Positions 41,522-50,575 are shown, counted from the stretch's first letter. The stretch is DNA of 59,302 bases from Streptomyces sporangiiformans (GCF_005768555.2 NZ_VCHX02000137.1:1-59302), one strand, 5' to 3'. Made by a program: numbers and translations. Notes: generated by a model not told the origin, from the sequence alone.

Positions 41522-42556
41522 GTGAATACCCCTGCGCCCGCGGTCGAGGCGCGCCAACTGATCAAGACCTATCCAGGTGACGTCACCGCGCTCAGCGGCA
41601 TGGACGTCACCGTCGAGCCGGGCACCGTCTTCGGGCTCCTCGGCCCCAACGGCGCCGGCAAGTCCACCACCGTCAAGATCCTCACCACCCTGGCCCGCCC
41701 CGACTCGGGCACCGCCACCGTCGCGGGCCACGACGTGCTGCGCCACCCGGACCGGGTGCGCCGTGCGATCGGCGTGGTCGCGCAGAAGTCCGGCGCCGAC
41801 CCGGTGGCCACCGGCCGCGAGAACCTCCAACTCCAGGGCAGGCTCTACGGGTTGCGGGGCGCCGCTCTCAGGCGCCGCGTGGACGAACTGCTGGCCCGCT
41901 TCCACCTCGCGGACGCGGCAGGCCGCCAGGTCAAGGGCTACTCCGGCGGTATGCAGCGCCGGCTGGACGTGGCGCTCGGGCTGGTCCACCGGCCCGAGGT
42001 CCTCTTCCTCGACGAGCCGACGACCGGCCTCGACCCCGAGGCGCGCACCGCGATGTGGGACGAGATCACCCGGCTCGCCGGTGACGAGGGCCTGACCATC
42101 CTGCTGACCACGCACTACCTCGAAGAGGCCGACCGTCTCGCCGAGCGCATCGCCATCGTCGACCGAGGCCGTGTCGTCGTCGAGGGCACCCCGGACGCCC
42201 TCAAGGGCGAACTCCGCGGCGACGCCGTCCACATGGAACTGCGCGAAGCGGTCGGCGACTCCGGTCGTACGAGCCTGAAGGACTCCCTCTCCGCGCTGCC
42301 CGGCGTGCACGAGGTGCTGTTCGACGGCCGCCGGATCAGTGTCCGGGCCGAGGACGGAGCAGCCGCCGTACCCGCCCTGCTCGGTGCCCTGGAGCGCGTC
42401 GGGGTGGGCGTCGCCGCCGCCACCGTCGCCCGCCCGTCGCTCGACGACGTCTACCTGCGCTACGCGGGCCGCCGTTACGCGGACGCCGAGGCCGCCGCGG
42501 ACAGCGCCGAAAGCACCGAAAGCACCGAGAACCTCGCCCTCGCCGGAGGTGCCTGA
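41522..42556 (+). CDS. ABC transporter ATP-binding protein (DrrA-like)
   Basis: A 344-residue ATPase with Walker A GPNGAGKST (41-49), signature YSGGMQRRLD, Walker B VLFLDEPTTGLDP and switch TTHYLEEADRL. The C-terminal extension of about 100 residues (HMELREAV, then LDDVYLRYAGRR) is typical of daunorubicin-type exporters. GTG 41522 follows CAGGAGAG. Its stop overlaps the permease start as TGATG. It probably exports a hydrophobic compound or drug, perhaps repressed by the PadR protein upstream. Confidence 0.95.
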   Translation: MNTPAPAVEARQLIKTYPGDVTALSGMDVTVEPGTVFGLLGPNGAGKSTTVKILTTLARPDSGTATVAGHDVLRHPDRVRRAIGVVAQKSGADPVATGRENLQLQGRLYGLRGAALRRRVDELLARFHLADAAGRQVKGYSGGMQRRLDVALGLVHRPEVLFLDEPTTGLDPEARTAMWDEITRLAGDEGLTILLTTHYLEEADRLAERIAIVDRGRVVVEGTPDALKGELRGDAVHMELREAVGDSGRTSLKDSLSALPGVHEVLFDGRRISVRAEDGAAAVPALLGALERVGVGVAAATVARPSLDDVYLRYAGRRYADAEAAADSAESTESTENLALAGGA

Positions 42557-43335
42557 TGAGTACCAACGCCCTCACCCAGACCTGGTTCATGACGCAACGC
42601 CAGCTGATGGCGGTGCTCCGGCAGCCCGCGTACGTCGTGTTGATGCTGATCCAGCCGGCGGTCTGGCTGTTCCTGTTCGGCAACCTCTTCAAGAAGGTCG
42701 TCGAACTCGGCGGCTTCGGCACCACCACATATCTGGACTACCTCGTGCCGGGCATCGTCGTGATGAGCGCGCTCAGCTCCAACATGTGGGCGGGCATGGG
42801 CACCTTGGAGGAGATCGAGCGTGGCACGCTCAACCGGTTCCTGACCACTCCGGTCAGCCGCGGCGCCCTGATGAACGCCAATGTCGTGCAGCAGGGGCTG
42901 ACCACGGCCGTGCAATCCGTGGTGATCATCCTGCTCGGGAAGCTGGGCGGAGCGGACTATCCGGGCGGCGCCGCGGGTCTGGTCGTGCTCGTCGTCGCGG
43001 CCTCGCTGCTGGGCACCGTCTTCGGCGCGCTCTCCAACGCGCTGGGCATGCTGGTGCGCGAACGAGAGTCGATCATCGGTATCAACACGTTCCTGCTGCT
43101 GCCGCTGACGTTCCTCTCTTCGGCCTTCATGGCACCGTCGCAGATGCCCGGCTGGATGCGGCACATCGCCGACTTCAACCCGCTCGACTGGGCGATGGTG
43201 GCGGGCCGTTCGGCGATGACGGCGAACCCGGACTGGAGCGACGTGCTCACTCGGGGCGGGGGACTGCTCGCGCTGGCGGTGGCGGCGGTATGGCTCTCCA
43301 CCCGCACGTTCAGGGCGTACCAGCGGTCGGTCTAG
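42556..43335 (+). CDS. ABC transporter permease (DrrB-like)
   Basis: A 259-residue ABC2-type permease with six predicted membrane segments. AVWLFLFGNLFKKVV, EEIERGTLNRFLTTPVSR and LTFLSSAFMAPSQMPGWMR are characteristic. It would form the channel of the exporter with the preceding ATPase. ATG 42556 overlaps the stop of that gene by one base. Confidence 0.95.
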   Translation: MSTNALTQTWFMTQRQLMAVLRQPAYVVLMLIQPAVWLFLFGNLFKKVVELGGFGTTTYLDYLVPGIVVMSALSSNMWAGMGTLEEIERGTLNRFLTTPVSRGALMNANVVQQGLTTAVQSVVIILLGKLGGADYPGGAAGLVVLVVAASLLGTVFGALSNALGMLVRERESIIGINTFLLLPLTFLSSAFMAPSQMPGWMRHIADFNPLDWAMVAGRSAMTANPDWSDVLTRGGGLLALAVAAVWLSTRTFRAYQRSV

Positions 43336-43400
43336 GGCGTATCCGACCCTGATCCGCCGGACAGGCCCTGGGAAGGCTGTGCCGCGTCGACGCGGACGAC

Positions 43401-43470
43401 CGCGCCCCGACAGGGGCGCGGGGCCGTGACATCACGCGGCTCCGCGGCGCGGGCGCGACCAGCCGCAAAC
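43401..43470. repeat. Dispersed Streptomyces intergenic repeat, copy 1
   Basis: CGCGCCCC-GACA-GGGGCGCG (43401-43420) forms an 8-bp hairpin, and GGCGCGACCAGCCGC (43452-43466) follows. Read in reverse, it resembles the element at 51337-51475. It may also be the terminator for the convergent ABC permease and siderophore-interacting protein genes. Confidence 0.5.
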
Positions 43471-43493
43471 AACCCGTGGATGGGCACCGGATG

Positions 43494-44330
43494 TCACGCG
43501 GAGCGGTCCTGCTCCGCCTCCACCTCTGCGTTCCACTGCCGCTTCGCCGCCTGCCAGCCGTCCTCGTTGTGACCGAGGCGCCAGTAGCCGGAGATGGACA
43601 GGTCCTCGCGCGGGAACTGGCGCTCCACGCGCAGCAGCCGGCGCAGCTCCTTCACGAAGCCGGCCTCGCCGTGCACGAACGCGTGGACCCGGCCCTCCGG
43701 GAACTCCAGCGCCCGTACGGCCTCCACCAGCGCCTCGCCGATCGGCCGGTCGCCGCGGTGCAGCCAGACGATCTCCAGGTCGGAGGCGATCTTCTGCTCC
43801 TCGTCCGGCCCTTCGACCTCCACGAACGCGTACACCTCGGCACCGTCGGGCATCGCCTCCAAGGTGGCGGCGATGGCGGGCAGGGCGCTCTCGTCCCCGG
43901 CGAGCAGATGCCAGTCGGCCTCGGGGTCGGGCGCGTACGCGCCGCCGGGGCCGAGGAACCGTACGACCTCGCCCGCCTGCACCCGGGTGGCCCACGGTCC
44001 CGCCAGGCCCTCGTCGCCGTGGATCACGAAGTCGAGCGTCAGCTCGCGCAGCTCCGGATCCCAGGCGCGCACGGTGTAGGTGCGTGTGACGGGCCACTGC
44101 TCGCGCGGGAACTCCTCGCGGATCCGCGCCACGTCGAAGGGCTCGGGATATGTCACGCCCTCGGGGCCGAAGAGCAGCTTCACATAATGGTCGGTGCTGG
44201 TGCCCGTGCTGAAGTCGGCGAGGCCTTCGCCGCCGAGGACCACCCGCTGCATGTGCGGGGTGAGCCGCTCCGTGCGGACGACCCGCGCGGAATGGGGCTT
44301 CGGAGCTCTGCGTACCGGACGCTCTGCCAT
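43494..44330 (-). CDS. Siderophore-interacting protein, FAD-dependent ferric reductase
   Basis: The 278-residue protein resembles ViuB/SIP. An N-terminal FAD-binding barrel carries TRTYTVRAWDPELRELTLDFV and GPWATRVQAGEVVRFLGP. The C-terminal NAD-binding-like part carries LAGDESALPAIAATLEAM and GYWRLGHNEDGW. It would reduce ferric siderophore in the cytosol and release iron. GGGAGGCC precedes the ATG at 44330. An iron box lies about 20 bases upstream, so it should be repressed by DmdR1/IdeR when iron is plentiful. No siderophore uptake genes are in the window. Confidence 0.93.
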   Translation of the reverse strand: MAERPVRRAPKPHSARVVRTERLTPHMQRVVLGGEGLADFSTGTSTDHYVKLLFGPEGVTYPEPFDVARIREEFPREQWPVTRTYTVRAWDPELRELTLDFVIHGDEGLAGPWATRVQAGEVVRFLGPGGAYAPDPEADWHLLAGDESALPAIAATLEAMPDGAEVYAFVEVEGPDEEQKIASDLEIVWLHRGDRPIGEALVEAVRALEFPEGRVHAFVHGEAGFVKELRRLLRVERQFPREDLSISGYWRLGHNEDGWQAAKRQWNAEVEAEQDRSA

Positions 44331-44349
44331 GTCGGCCTCCCGAATTCAC

Positions 44350-44368
44350 TAAGGCTTGCCTAAGTTAG
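44350..44368 (-). promoter_or_regulatory. Iron box for DmdR1/IdeR
   Basis: On the minus strand CTAACTTAGGCAAGCCTTA matches 13 of 19 positions of TTAGGTTAGGCTAACCTAA. The core TTAGGC/GCCTTA dyad is nearly symmetrical. It lies 20-38 bases upstream of the siderophore-interacting protein gene. Confidence 0.7.
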
Positions 44369-44477
44369 CACCTCTCCCTAGTTAACACCTCAGGCGCGAA
44401 GAGTCGATGAGCACCCCCGGAGAAGTCCTGGAGCAGTTTTTAGAAGTCGATTACCAGTCTGCGGGAATCCGAGCCCC

Positions 44478-44550
44478 GACCCGTCCGGGGGGTGGGGAGC
44501 CCGACCCGTCCGGGGCAGGGGAGCACGACCCGTCCGGGGCCGGGGACCGG
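44478..44550 (-). repeat. Three 24-25-base repeats after the exonuclease stop
   Basis: GACCCGTCCGGGG begins at 44478, 44503 and 44527, each followed by a G-rich stretch and GGGGAGC or GGGGACC. The array ends just downstream of the minus-strand exonuclease stop (44559). It may also act as a terminator. The rest of the 190-bp gap carries the iron box and no gene. Confidence 0.7.
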
Positions 44551-44558
44551 CGACGGGA

Positions 44559-45506
44559 TCAGGTCCCGAGCGTCGCCAGCAGCCGCTTCAGCGAGCCGCC
44601 CAGACCCCAGCGCACCGCGAGTGCGTCCAGGGCCGCCGGGTCGCGCGGAGCGTGCGGCAGTGCGGTGTCCACGTCCGGCAGTGGTACGTCCCCGGCCACC
44701 CGGACGACCTTGGGCGCCACGGCCACGTACGGCCGTGACTCGTCGAGTCGCTTGCGCTGCGAGGGTGTGAGCCTGGCCTTCGGGTCGTCGACCGCGGCCA
44801 TGATCCCGGCCAGGTCGCCGAACTCCGCGAGCAGCTTGGCGGCGGTCTTCTCGCCGATGCCCGGCACACCGGGCAGCCCGTCGCTGGGGTCGCCGCGCAG
44901 CAGCGCCAGGTCCGCGTACCCCGGGCCGTCGACCCCGTACCTCTCGCGCAGCAGTGCCTCGTCCGTGAGCTGCAGCGAGCCGACACCCTTGAGCGGGTAC
45001 AGCACCCGCACCTGCCGCTTGTCGTCGACCAGTTGATACAGGTCGCGGTCACCGGTGACGATGTCGACCGGGCCGGTGGCGCGGCCCGTGAACGTGCCGA
45101 TCACGTCGTCCGCCTCGTACCCCTCGACCCCCACGCGCGCGATGCCCAGCGCGTCCAGGACGGTCTCGATGACCGGGACCTGGGGCGAGAGGGTGTCGGG
45201 CACCTCCTCCTCGTCCGGACCGGTCTCGGTCTCCTCCGCGACGCGGTGCGCCTTGTAGGACGGAATCAGGTCGACCCGCCAGTGCGGCCGCCAGTCCGCG
45301 TCCATACAGGCCACGAGATCGTCCGGGCGGTGGTCCCGGACCAGGCGGTCGATGAACTCGAGCAGTCCGCGCACGGCGTTCACCGGCGTGCCGTCCGGGG
45401 CCTTCACCGAATCCGGGACGCCGAAATAGGCGCGGAAGTACAGCGAGGCGGTGTCGAGAAGCATGAGTCGTCGAAGGGGCTGCGTCTGCTGCGTCACGCT
45501 TCGCAT
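44559..45506 (-). CDS. 5'-3' exonuclease (FEN/PIN-type, Pol I N-terminal-like)
   Basis: The 315-residue protein matches the stand-alone 5' nuclease family. LMLLDTASLYFRAYFGVP, ACMDADWRPHWRVDLIPSYKAHR, VEGYEADDVIGTF, DIVTGDRDLYQLVDD and LRGDPSDGLPGVPGIGEKTAAKLL hold the acidic metal ligands and the helix-hairpin-helix. It would remove RNA primers or flaps. The start is uncertain: ATG 45506 is used, but GTG 45521 and ATG 45509 are in frame and no strong ribosome binding site is visible; the conserved sequence begins at LMLLD. Confidence 0.9.
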   Translation of the reverse strand: MRSVTQQTQPLRRLMLLDTASLYFRAYFGVPDSVKAPDGTPVNAVRGLLEFIDRLVRDHRPDDLVACMDADWRPHWRVDLIPSYKAHRVAEETETGPDEEEVPDTLSPQVPVIETVLDALGIARVGVEGYEADDVIGTFTGRATGPVDIVTGDRDLYQLVDDKRQVRVLYPLKGVGSLQLTDEALLRERYGVDGPGYADLALLRGDPSDGLPGVPGIGEKTAAKLLAEFGDLAGIMAAVDDPKARLTPSQRKRLDESRPYVAVAPKVVRVAGDVPLPDVDTALPHAPRDPAALDALAVRWGLGGSLKRLLATLGT

Positions 45507-45722
45507 CATGCCGTACGCCACTGACAGTCCCTGTCCGGCGCGGACCGGCGGCGACAGCCGACGCGTCTACAGGACGAACGTAAACAGCGTGTGAAGTGAG
45601 CCAGGCCCGCGTTTGTCCGGAACGAGCGGGGGCAGGCGCCGCCCCGGAGCGAGCCCGGTCGCATTTTCAACGACCACTGACGGACAGCGACCGGATGGGT
45701 GGGCAGAACCCGCGTCGCTCCA

Positions 45723-45749
45723 CGGCCCGCCGGCGGGGGAGGCGGGCCG
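45723..45749 (+). promoter_or_regulatory. Leader hairpin before the glycine betaine transporter
   Basis: CGGCCCGCC (45723-45731) and GGCGGGCCG (45741-45749) pair perfectly, and TTCTTGGTTCT follows. It lies 26 bases before the GTG start of the transporter ATPase and could be an attenuator or osmotic response element. The remaining 269-bp divergent gap shows no further signal. Confidence 0.4.
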
Positions 45750-45775
45750 TTCTTGGTTCTACCTGAGAGGTACAC

Positions 45776-46864
45776 GTGTCATCCAGGCTGCAGGCCGAGC
45801 ACCTTTACAAGGTGTTCGGCAGACGACCCGACGAGGCGGTCGACAGACTCCGCCAGGGAGCGGACCGCGAGGAACTGCGAGCCGACGGCACCACCGCCGC
45901 GGTGATCGACGCGTCCTTCACGGTCGAACCGGGCCAGACCTTCGTCGTCATGGGACTGTCCGGCTCCGGTAAGTCCACGCTGCTGCGCATGCTCAACGGC
46001 CTGCTGGACCCGACCGCGGGACAGGTGCTTTTCGACGGCCAGGACCTGACCACGCTGAGCGACCGCGAGCTGCGCGAGGTCCGCGCCAGGAAGATCAGCA
46101 TGGTCTTCCAGCACTTCGCGCTCTTCCCGCACCGCAGCGTCCTGGAGAACGCCGCGTACGGCCTGGAGGTGCAGGGCGTGCCGCGCGCCGAGCGCGAGGT
46201 GCGTGCCACCGACGCGCTGGCGATGTGCGGCCTGGCCGGCTGGGAGAAGTCCTGGCCCGACGAGTTGTCCGGCGGCATGCAGCAGCGCGTGGGCCTGGCC
46301 CGGGCGCTGGCCACCGACGCCGGCCTGCTGCTGATGGACGAGTCGTTCAGCGCGCTCGACCCGCTGATCCGCCGCGACATGCAGGACCAGCTGATCGAGC
46401 TCCAGAAGAAGCTCAAGAAGACCATCGTCTTCATCACGCACGACCTCAACGAAGCCATGCGCCTGGGTGACCGCATCGCCGTCATGCGCGACGGCCGCAT
46501 CGTCCAGATCGGCACCGCCGAGGACATCCTGGTCCGTCCCGCAGACGACTACGTGGCGTCCTTCACGCGGGACGTCGACCGCTCCCGGGTGCTGACCACC
46601 GAGGCCGTCATGGACAAGGACCTGCGCGGCGACGAGGCGGACTGCGGCTGCGAGACCGCCACACCCGACACCTCCTTCGTGGACCTCTGCGCCATCAGCG
46701 CCCGCGTGCCGCACGCGGTCGCGGTTCTCAACGGGAAACGACAGCTCGTCGGAGTCGTCCCACGGCAACGGCTGATCGGCTTCCTCGGCGACCAGCAGGG
46801 CGAGCCCACGCCCTGCGAGGCACCGCGCGACAAGGCCGCCAAGGCGGTGAAGAGCGGTGCCTAG
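45776..46864 (+). CDS. Glycine betaine/osmoprotectant ABC transporter ATP-binding protein (OpuAA-like)
   Basis: The 362-residue ATPase has Walker A GLSGSGKST (60-68), signature LSGGMQQRVGLARAL, Walker B LLLMDESFSALDP and ITHDLNEAMRL. An N-terminal extension (ADRLRQGA region) and a C-terminal about 90-residue CBS-like tail (RVLTTEAVMDKDL, then LVGVVPRQRLIGFL) fit the OpuA/ProV class that responds to ionic strength. The tail is incomplete relative to a full CBS pair. GTG 45776 follows GAGAGGTACAC. The stop overlaps the next gene by 8 bases, so translation is coupled. Confidence 0.94.
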   Translation: MSSRLQAEHLYKVFGRRPDEAVDRLRQGADREELRADGTTAAVIDASFTVEPGQTFVVMGLSGSGKSTLLRMLNGLLDPTAGQVLFDGQDLTTLSDRELREVRARKISMVFQHFALFPHRSVLENAAYGLEVQGVPRAEREVRATDALAMCGLAGWEKSWPDELSGGMQQRVGLARALATDAGLLLMDESFSALDPLIRRDMQDQLIELQKKLKKTIVFITHDLNEAMRLGDRIAVMRDGRIVQIGTAEDILVRPADDYVASFTRDVDRSRVLTTEAVMDKDLRGDEADCGCETATPDTSFVDLCAISARVPHAVAVLNGKRQLVGVVPRQRLIGFLGDQQGEPTPCEAPRDKAAKAVKSGA

Positions 46865-49472
46865 GATTCCCTTCGGCGACTGGGTCAACGACACGGTGGA
46901 CTGGCTGCTCCACCACATGGCGTGGCTCTTCGACTTCCTCAAGACGGTCTTCCTGGGCGCCTTCGACGGCATCAACGCCGTCCTCCAGGCCCCGGAGCCC
47001 CTTCTGCTCGCGGGTATCTTCGCGGTGATCGCGTTCTGGCTGCGCGGCACGGCCGCCGGTCTCCTCGCCTTCGCGGGATTCGCCTTCATCGACTCCCTCG
47101 AACTGTGGGAGGACGCGATGGTGACCCTGTCGCTCGTCCTCGTGGCGACGATCATCGCGCTCGTCATCTCCGTGCCCGTGGGCATCTGGGCGGCACGTTC
47201 GAACCGGGTGAGCAACATCGTCCGCCCGGTGCTCGACTTCATGCAGACGCTGCCCGCGATGATCTACCTCATCCCGGCGATCCTGTTCTTCGGCACCGGC
47301 GCACCCGCAGGCATCGTGGCCACCCTGATCTTCGCGCTGGCCCCCGGTGTCCGGATGACGGAACTGGGCATCCGCCAGGTCAACAGGGAACTGGTCGAGG
47401 CCGCCGACGCGTTCGGCACCACGCCGGGCAACACCCTGCTGCGCATCCAGTTGCCGCTGGCGCTGCCCACGGTCATGGCCGGGGTCAACCAGGTCATCAT
47501 GCTGGGTCTGTCCATGGCGGCCATCGCGGGCATGGTCGGCACCGGCGGTCTGGGCGGCGACGTGAACGAGGCCATCGGCCAGCTGAACGTCGGCCTGGGA
47601 TCCGAGGCCGGCGTCGCCATCGTCATCCTGGCGATCTACCTGGACCGCATGACCAGCTCGCTGGGCACCCAGGTCTCGCCGCTCGGCCGCCGTGCCGTCG
47701 CCAGGCTGCGTGCCGCGCAGGGCCTGAAGATCTGGTCCTACCGTCCCCGGCCCGCCGTGGCCGTGATCGGCGTGGTCGTGCTCGCACTGGTCGCGGGCGG
47801 CATGGGCATCTTCGGCGGTGCGAGTTCCTCGTCCACCGCGTCCGACGCCGAGGATGTCGGCCAGGGCAAGAAGATCTCCATCGGCTACATCCCGTGGGAC
47901 GAGGGCGTCGCCTCCACCTTCCTGTGGAAGGAGGTCCTGGAGCAGCGCGGCTTCGAGGTCGAGACGAAGCAGTTCGAGGCGGGCCCGCTCTACACCTCGC
48001 TCGCCCAGGGCGACATCGACTTCCAGACGGACGCCTGGCTGCCGACCACCCACGAGCAGTACTGGAAGAAGTACGGCGAGCAGCTCGACGACCTGGGCGC
48101 CTGGTACGGCCAGACGTCCCTGGAGCTGAGCGTGCCCTCCTACATGAAGGGCATCGACTCCCTGGAGGACCTCAAGGGCCAGGCCTCGAAGTTCGGCGGG
48201 AAGATCACCGGCATCGAGTCCAGCGCCGGCGAGATGAGCCTGCTCAAGAGCAAGGTCCTCAAGGAGTACGGCCTCGACAAGGAGTACAAGGTCGTCGACA
48301 GCTCCACGCCCGCCATGCTGGCCGAGCTGAAGCGCGCGTACGCCAAGAAGGAGCCCATCGTCGTCACGCTCTGGTCACCGCACTGGGCGTACAACGACTA
48401 CGACCTGACCAAGCTCAAGGACCCGAAGGGCGCCTGGGGCAAGGGCGACGGCGTGCACACGACGTCCCGGAAGGGCTTCGCCCAGGACAACCCGGTCGTC
48501 GGCGAGTGGCTCAAGAACTTCAAGATGACCGAGAAGCAGCTCACCAGCCTCGAGGCGGAGATCAACAAGGCCGGAAAGGGCAAGCAGCAGGACGCCGTGC
48601 GCGCCTGGCTGAAGCAGAACCCCGGCGTCGTCGACAAGCTGGCCCCGGTCAAGAGCTCCACGGGCGGCACCCCGGCCGAGGCGAAGCGTCCGCTGGACGT
48701 CGCCTGGTTCCCCTGGGACGAGGACATCGCGGTCACCTACCTCTGGAAGAACGTCCTGGAGCGGCGCGGCTACCGGCTGAATCTGAAGCAGATGGACGTC
48801 GGCCCGGTCTACACGGGCCTGGCCACCGGCGACCTCGACCTCAACTTCGACGCGTGGCTGCCCTATGCCCAGAAGAACTACTGGGACAAGCACAAGAACG
48901 ATCTGAGAGACCTGGGCACCTGGTACGCGCCCACGTCACTCGAGATCGCCGTGCCCTCGTACGTGAAGGACGTCAAGTCCCTCGCGGACCTCAAGGGCAA
49001 GGCCGACACCTTCGACGGCAAGATCATCGGGATCGAGCCGGGCACCGGCGAGATGAACCTCCTGAAGACGAAGGTCCTGCCGGGCTACGGCCTGGACAAG
49101 GAGTACGAGGTCGTCGACGGCTCCACGCCCGCGATGCTGGCCGAGTTGAAGCGCGCGTACGCCAAGAAGGAGCCGATCGCCGTCGTCCTGTGGTCCCCGC
49201 ACTGGGCCTACAGCGAGTACGAGCTCACCAAGCTGGCGGACGACAAGAAGCTGTTCGGCGAGGGCAATACGATTCGCACCATCTCCAACAAGACGTTCCC
49301 GGACCAGTACCCCCGGCTCACCAAGTGGATCAAGAACTTCAAGATGAGCGAGGACGAGCTGGGCAGTCTGGAGAGCGAGATCCAAAAGCGCGGACAGGGG
49401 CATGAGGAGGACGCCGTCGCCGCGTGGCTGAAGGAGCACCCGGACATGGTGGACCGGATGACTCCGCGGTAG
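46857..49472 (+). CDS. Glycine betaine ABC permease fused to two tandem substrate-binding domains
   Basis: An 871-residue fusion. Residues 1 to about 320 are an OpuAB/ProW permease (VATIIALVISVPVGIWAARS, LAPGVRMTELGIRQVNRELVE as the coupling loop) plus a transmembrane anchor near 300-318. Two OpuAC-type binding domains follow at about 338-597 and 611-871. Both keep the ligand Trp set: W347, W394, W506/W510 and W620, W667, W779/W783, with DAWLP and LWSPHWAY repeated. The two domains repeat at 273-residue spacing, and the DNA is similar there. One SBD per subunit is usual for OpuA; two would give four per dimer. GTG 46857 overlaps the ATPase stop. Confidence 0.94.
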   Translation: MPRIPFGDWVNDTVDWLLHHMAWLFDFLKTVFLGAFDGINAVLQAPEPLLLAGIFAVIAFWLRGTAAGLLAFAGFAFIDSLELWEDAMVTLSLVLVATIIALVISVPVGIWAARSNRVSNIVRPVLDFMQTLPAMIYLIPAILFFGTGAPAGIVATLIFALAPGVRMTELGIRQVNRELVEAADAFGTTPGNTLLRIQLPLALPTVMAGVNQVIMLGLSMAAIAGMVGTGGLGGDVNEAIGQLNVGLGSEAGVAIVILAIYLDRMTSSLGTQVSPLGRRAVARLRAAQGLKIWSYRPRPAVAVIGVVVLALVAGGMGIFGGASSSSTASDAEDVGQGKKISIGYIPWDEGVASTFLWKEVLEQRGFEVETKQFEAGPLYTSLAQGDIDFQTDAWLPTTHEQYWKKYGEQLDDLGAWYGQTSLELSVPSYMKGIDSLEDLKGQASKFGGKITGIESSAGEMSLLKSKVLKEYGLDKEYKVVDSSTPAMLAELKRAYAKKEPIVVTLWSPHWAYNDYDLTKLKDPKGAWGKGDGVHTTSRKGFAQDNPVVGEWLKNFKMTEKQLTSLEAEINKAGKGKQQDAVRAWLKQNPGVVDKLAPVKSSTGGTPAEAKRPLDVAWFPWDEDIAVTYLWKNVLERRGYRLNLKQMDVGPVYTGLATGDLDLNFDAWLPYAQKNYWDKHKNDLRDLGTWYAPTSLEIAVPSYVKDVKSLADLKGKADTFDGKIIGIEPGTGEMNLLKTKVLPGYGLDKEYEVVDGSTPAMLAELKRAYAKKEPIAVVLWSPHWAYSEYELTKLADDKKLFGEGNTIRTISNKTFPDQYPRLTKWIKNFKMSEDELGSLESEIQKRGQGHEEDAVAAWLKEHPDMVDRMTPR

Positions 49473-49488
49473 AGCGGCAGCACCGGGC

Positions 49489-49545
49489 CGAGGGGTGGGC
49501 TTCGCGCGGGGACCACGCGGTTCCGTGCGCGAGGCCCATCCCTCG
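49489..49545 (+). terminator. Terminator after the betaine transporter
   Basis: A 19-bp stem (49489-49507 with 49527-49545, two G-T pairs) with a 19-base loop lies 17 bases past the stop codon. Confidence 0.75.
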
Positions 49546-50011
49546 CGGCGTTCCCGGGGCTTCGAGACCGGTTCGTGCGCTCGACTGCACCGCCGCACGC
49601 GAACTCACCGGCCGCGCCGCCCAGTCGCACACATGCGATTCGGACACCCAGTGTGCCAGGTGAGTCACTCTCCGTGCGGGGCGCGGGAGTCGGGCCACTT
49701 GAGCTGTCGGCGCCCCGATCACCGCCCCGGACGGGCATCCACCGCCCTGGCCAGCCTGTTTCGTTTCGGGGTGGAGATGGAGCGGGGTGACGCGGGAGAA
49801 TTGATCTACTGCACGACAGTGACGCTCCGTCGCGCGTGCGGTGCGGCGATGTTTACGACGATGTGACGGGCGCATGAAACGGTTTGCCGAACGTGCGTAG
49901 GGTGCAAACACAACATCGGGAGACATCGGCTCGTATGTACAAAGGGTGGACCGTCACCGGGTCACACGCAGCACACCATGCACCGACGACGCACAGGAGG
50001 GAGCCGAAGCG
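49546..50011. other. Intergenic region before the XRE regulator
   Basis: Together with the preceding terminator this 539-bp gap has no convincing gene. Short open frames have no ribosome binding sites or familiar domains. The last 130 bases are less GC-rich and likely hold the XRE promoter. GTTTGC (49882-49887) and GCAAAC (49904-49909) form a dyad with 16 bases between, possibly an autoregulatory site. Confidence 0.5.
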
Positions 50012-50575
50012 ATGGACGACAGCAAAGAAGCCCTTCGGGTGGGCGCGGCCGTCCGGCGGCGGCGCCGGGCACTGGAGCTCACCCTCGCCGTCGTCGCCGA
50101 GCGCAGCGGTCTGTCGGTCCCGTTCCTGAGCCAGGTCGAGAACGAGCGGGCCCGGCCCAGCGTGCGCTCCCTCGAACGCGTCGCCGACGCCCTCGGCACG
50201 ACCCGTGTCGAACTCCTCGCCGCCGCCGACCCGGCGCGTAGCGTCGACGTCGTGCGTTCGGACGACTCCGAGTTCACCCAAGAGCCCCGCGTGCGCTCCC
50301 TGGTGCGCGGCCACCACCAGTTGCACGGCACGGAGTTCAGCGGCGACCACGACGCGGGCCGCGAATTCCAGCACCGCAACGACAGGTTGATGTACGTCGC
50401 CGACGGTGCGGTCGAGGTCGAGGCGGAGGGGCGCGCGTACCGGCTGGGGCGCGGTGACACGCTGTACATGTCGGGTGGCGTGCGCCATCGGTGGCGGGCG
50501 ACCGAGCCGGACACACGCGTGCTGATCGTCGCGGTCGCGGACCACATCGAGGCGGTGGAGAGTCCGCGGCAGTGA
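50012..50575 (+). CDS. XRE family regulator with C-terminal cupin domain
   Basis: The 187-residue protein has an HTH (VGAAVRRRRRALELTLAVVA ERSGLSVPFLSQVENERARP) at about 8-65 and a cupin barrel at about 105-175 (DRLMYVADGAVEVEAEGRAY, GDTLYMSGGVRHRW) that could bind a small ligand. AGGAGGGAG stands about nine bases before ATG 50012. GTG 50572 of the next gene overlaps its stop as GTGA, so it is translationally coupled to the metal-receptor-like protein. Ligand unknown. Confidence 0.9.
   Translation: MDDSKEALRVGAAVRRRRRALELTLAVVAERSGLSVPFLSQVENERARPSVRSLERVADALGTTRVELLAAADPARSVDVVRSDDSEFTQEPRVRSLVRGHHQLHGTEFSGDHDAGREFQHRNDRLMYVADGAVEVEAEGRAYRLGRGDTLYMSGGVRHRWRATEPDTRVLIVAVADHIEAVESPRQ

Noticed and set aside
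44478..44550. The three GACCCGTCCGGGG repeats as a CRISPR array
   Set aside because: The units are almost contiguous with no unique spacers of constant length and no cas genes are in the window.
49546..50011. Short open frames in the gap before the XRE regulator
   Set aside because: No ribosome binding sites, no familiar domains, and overlapping frames on both strands typical of GC-rich non-coding DNA.
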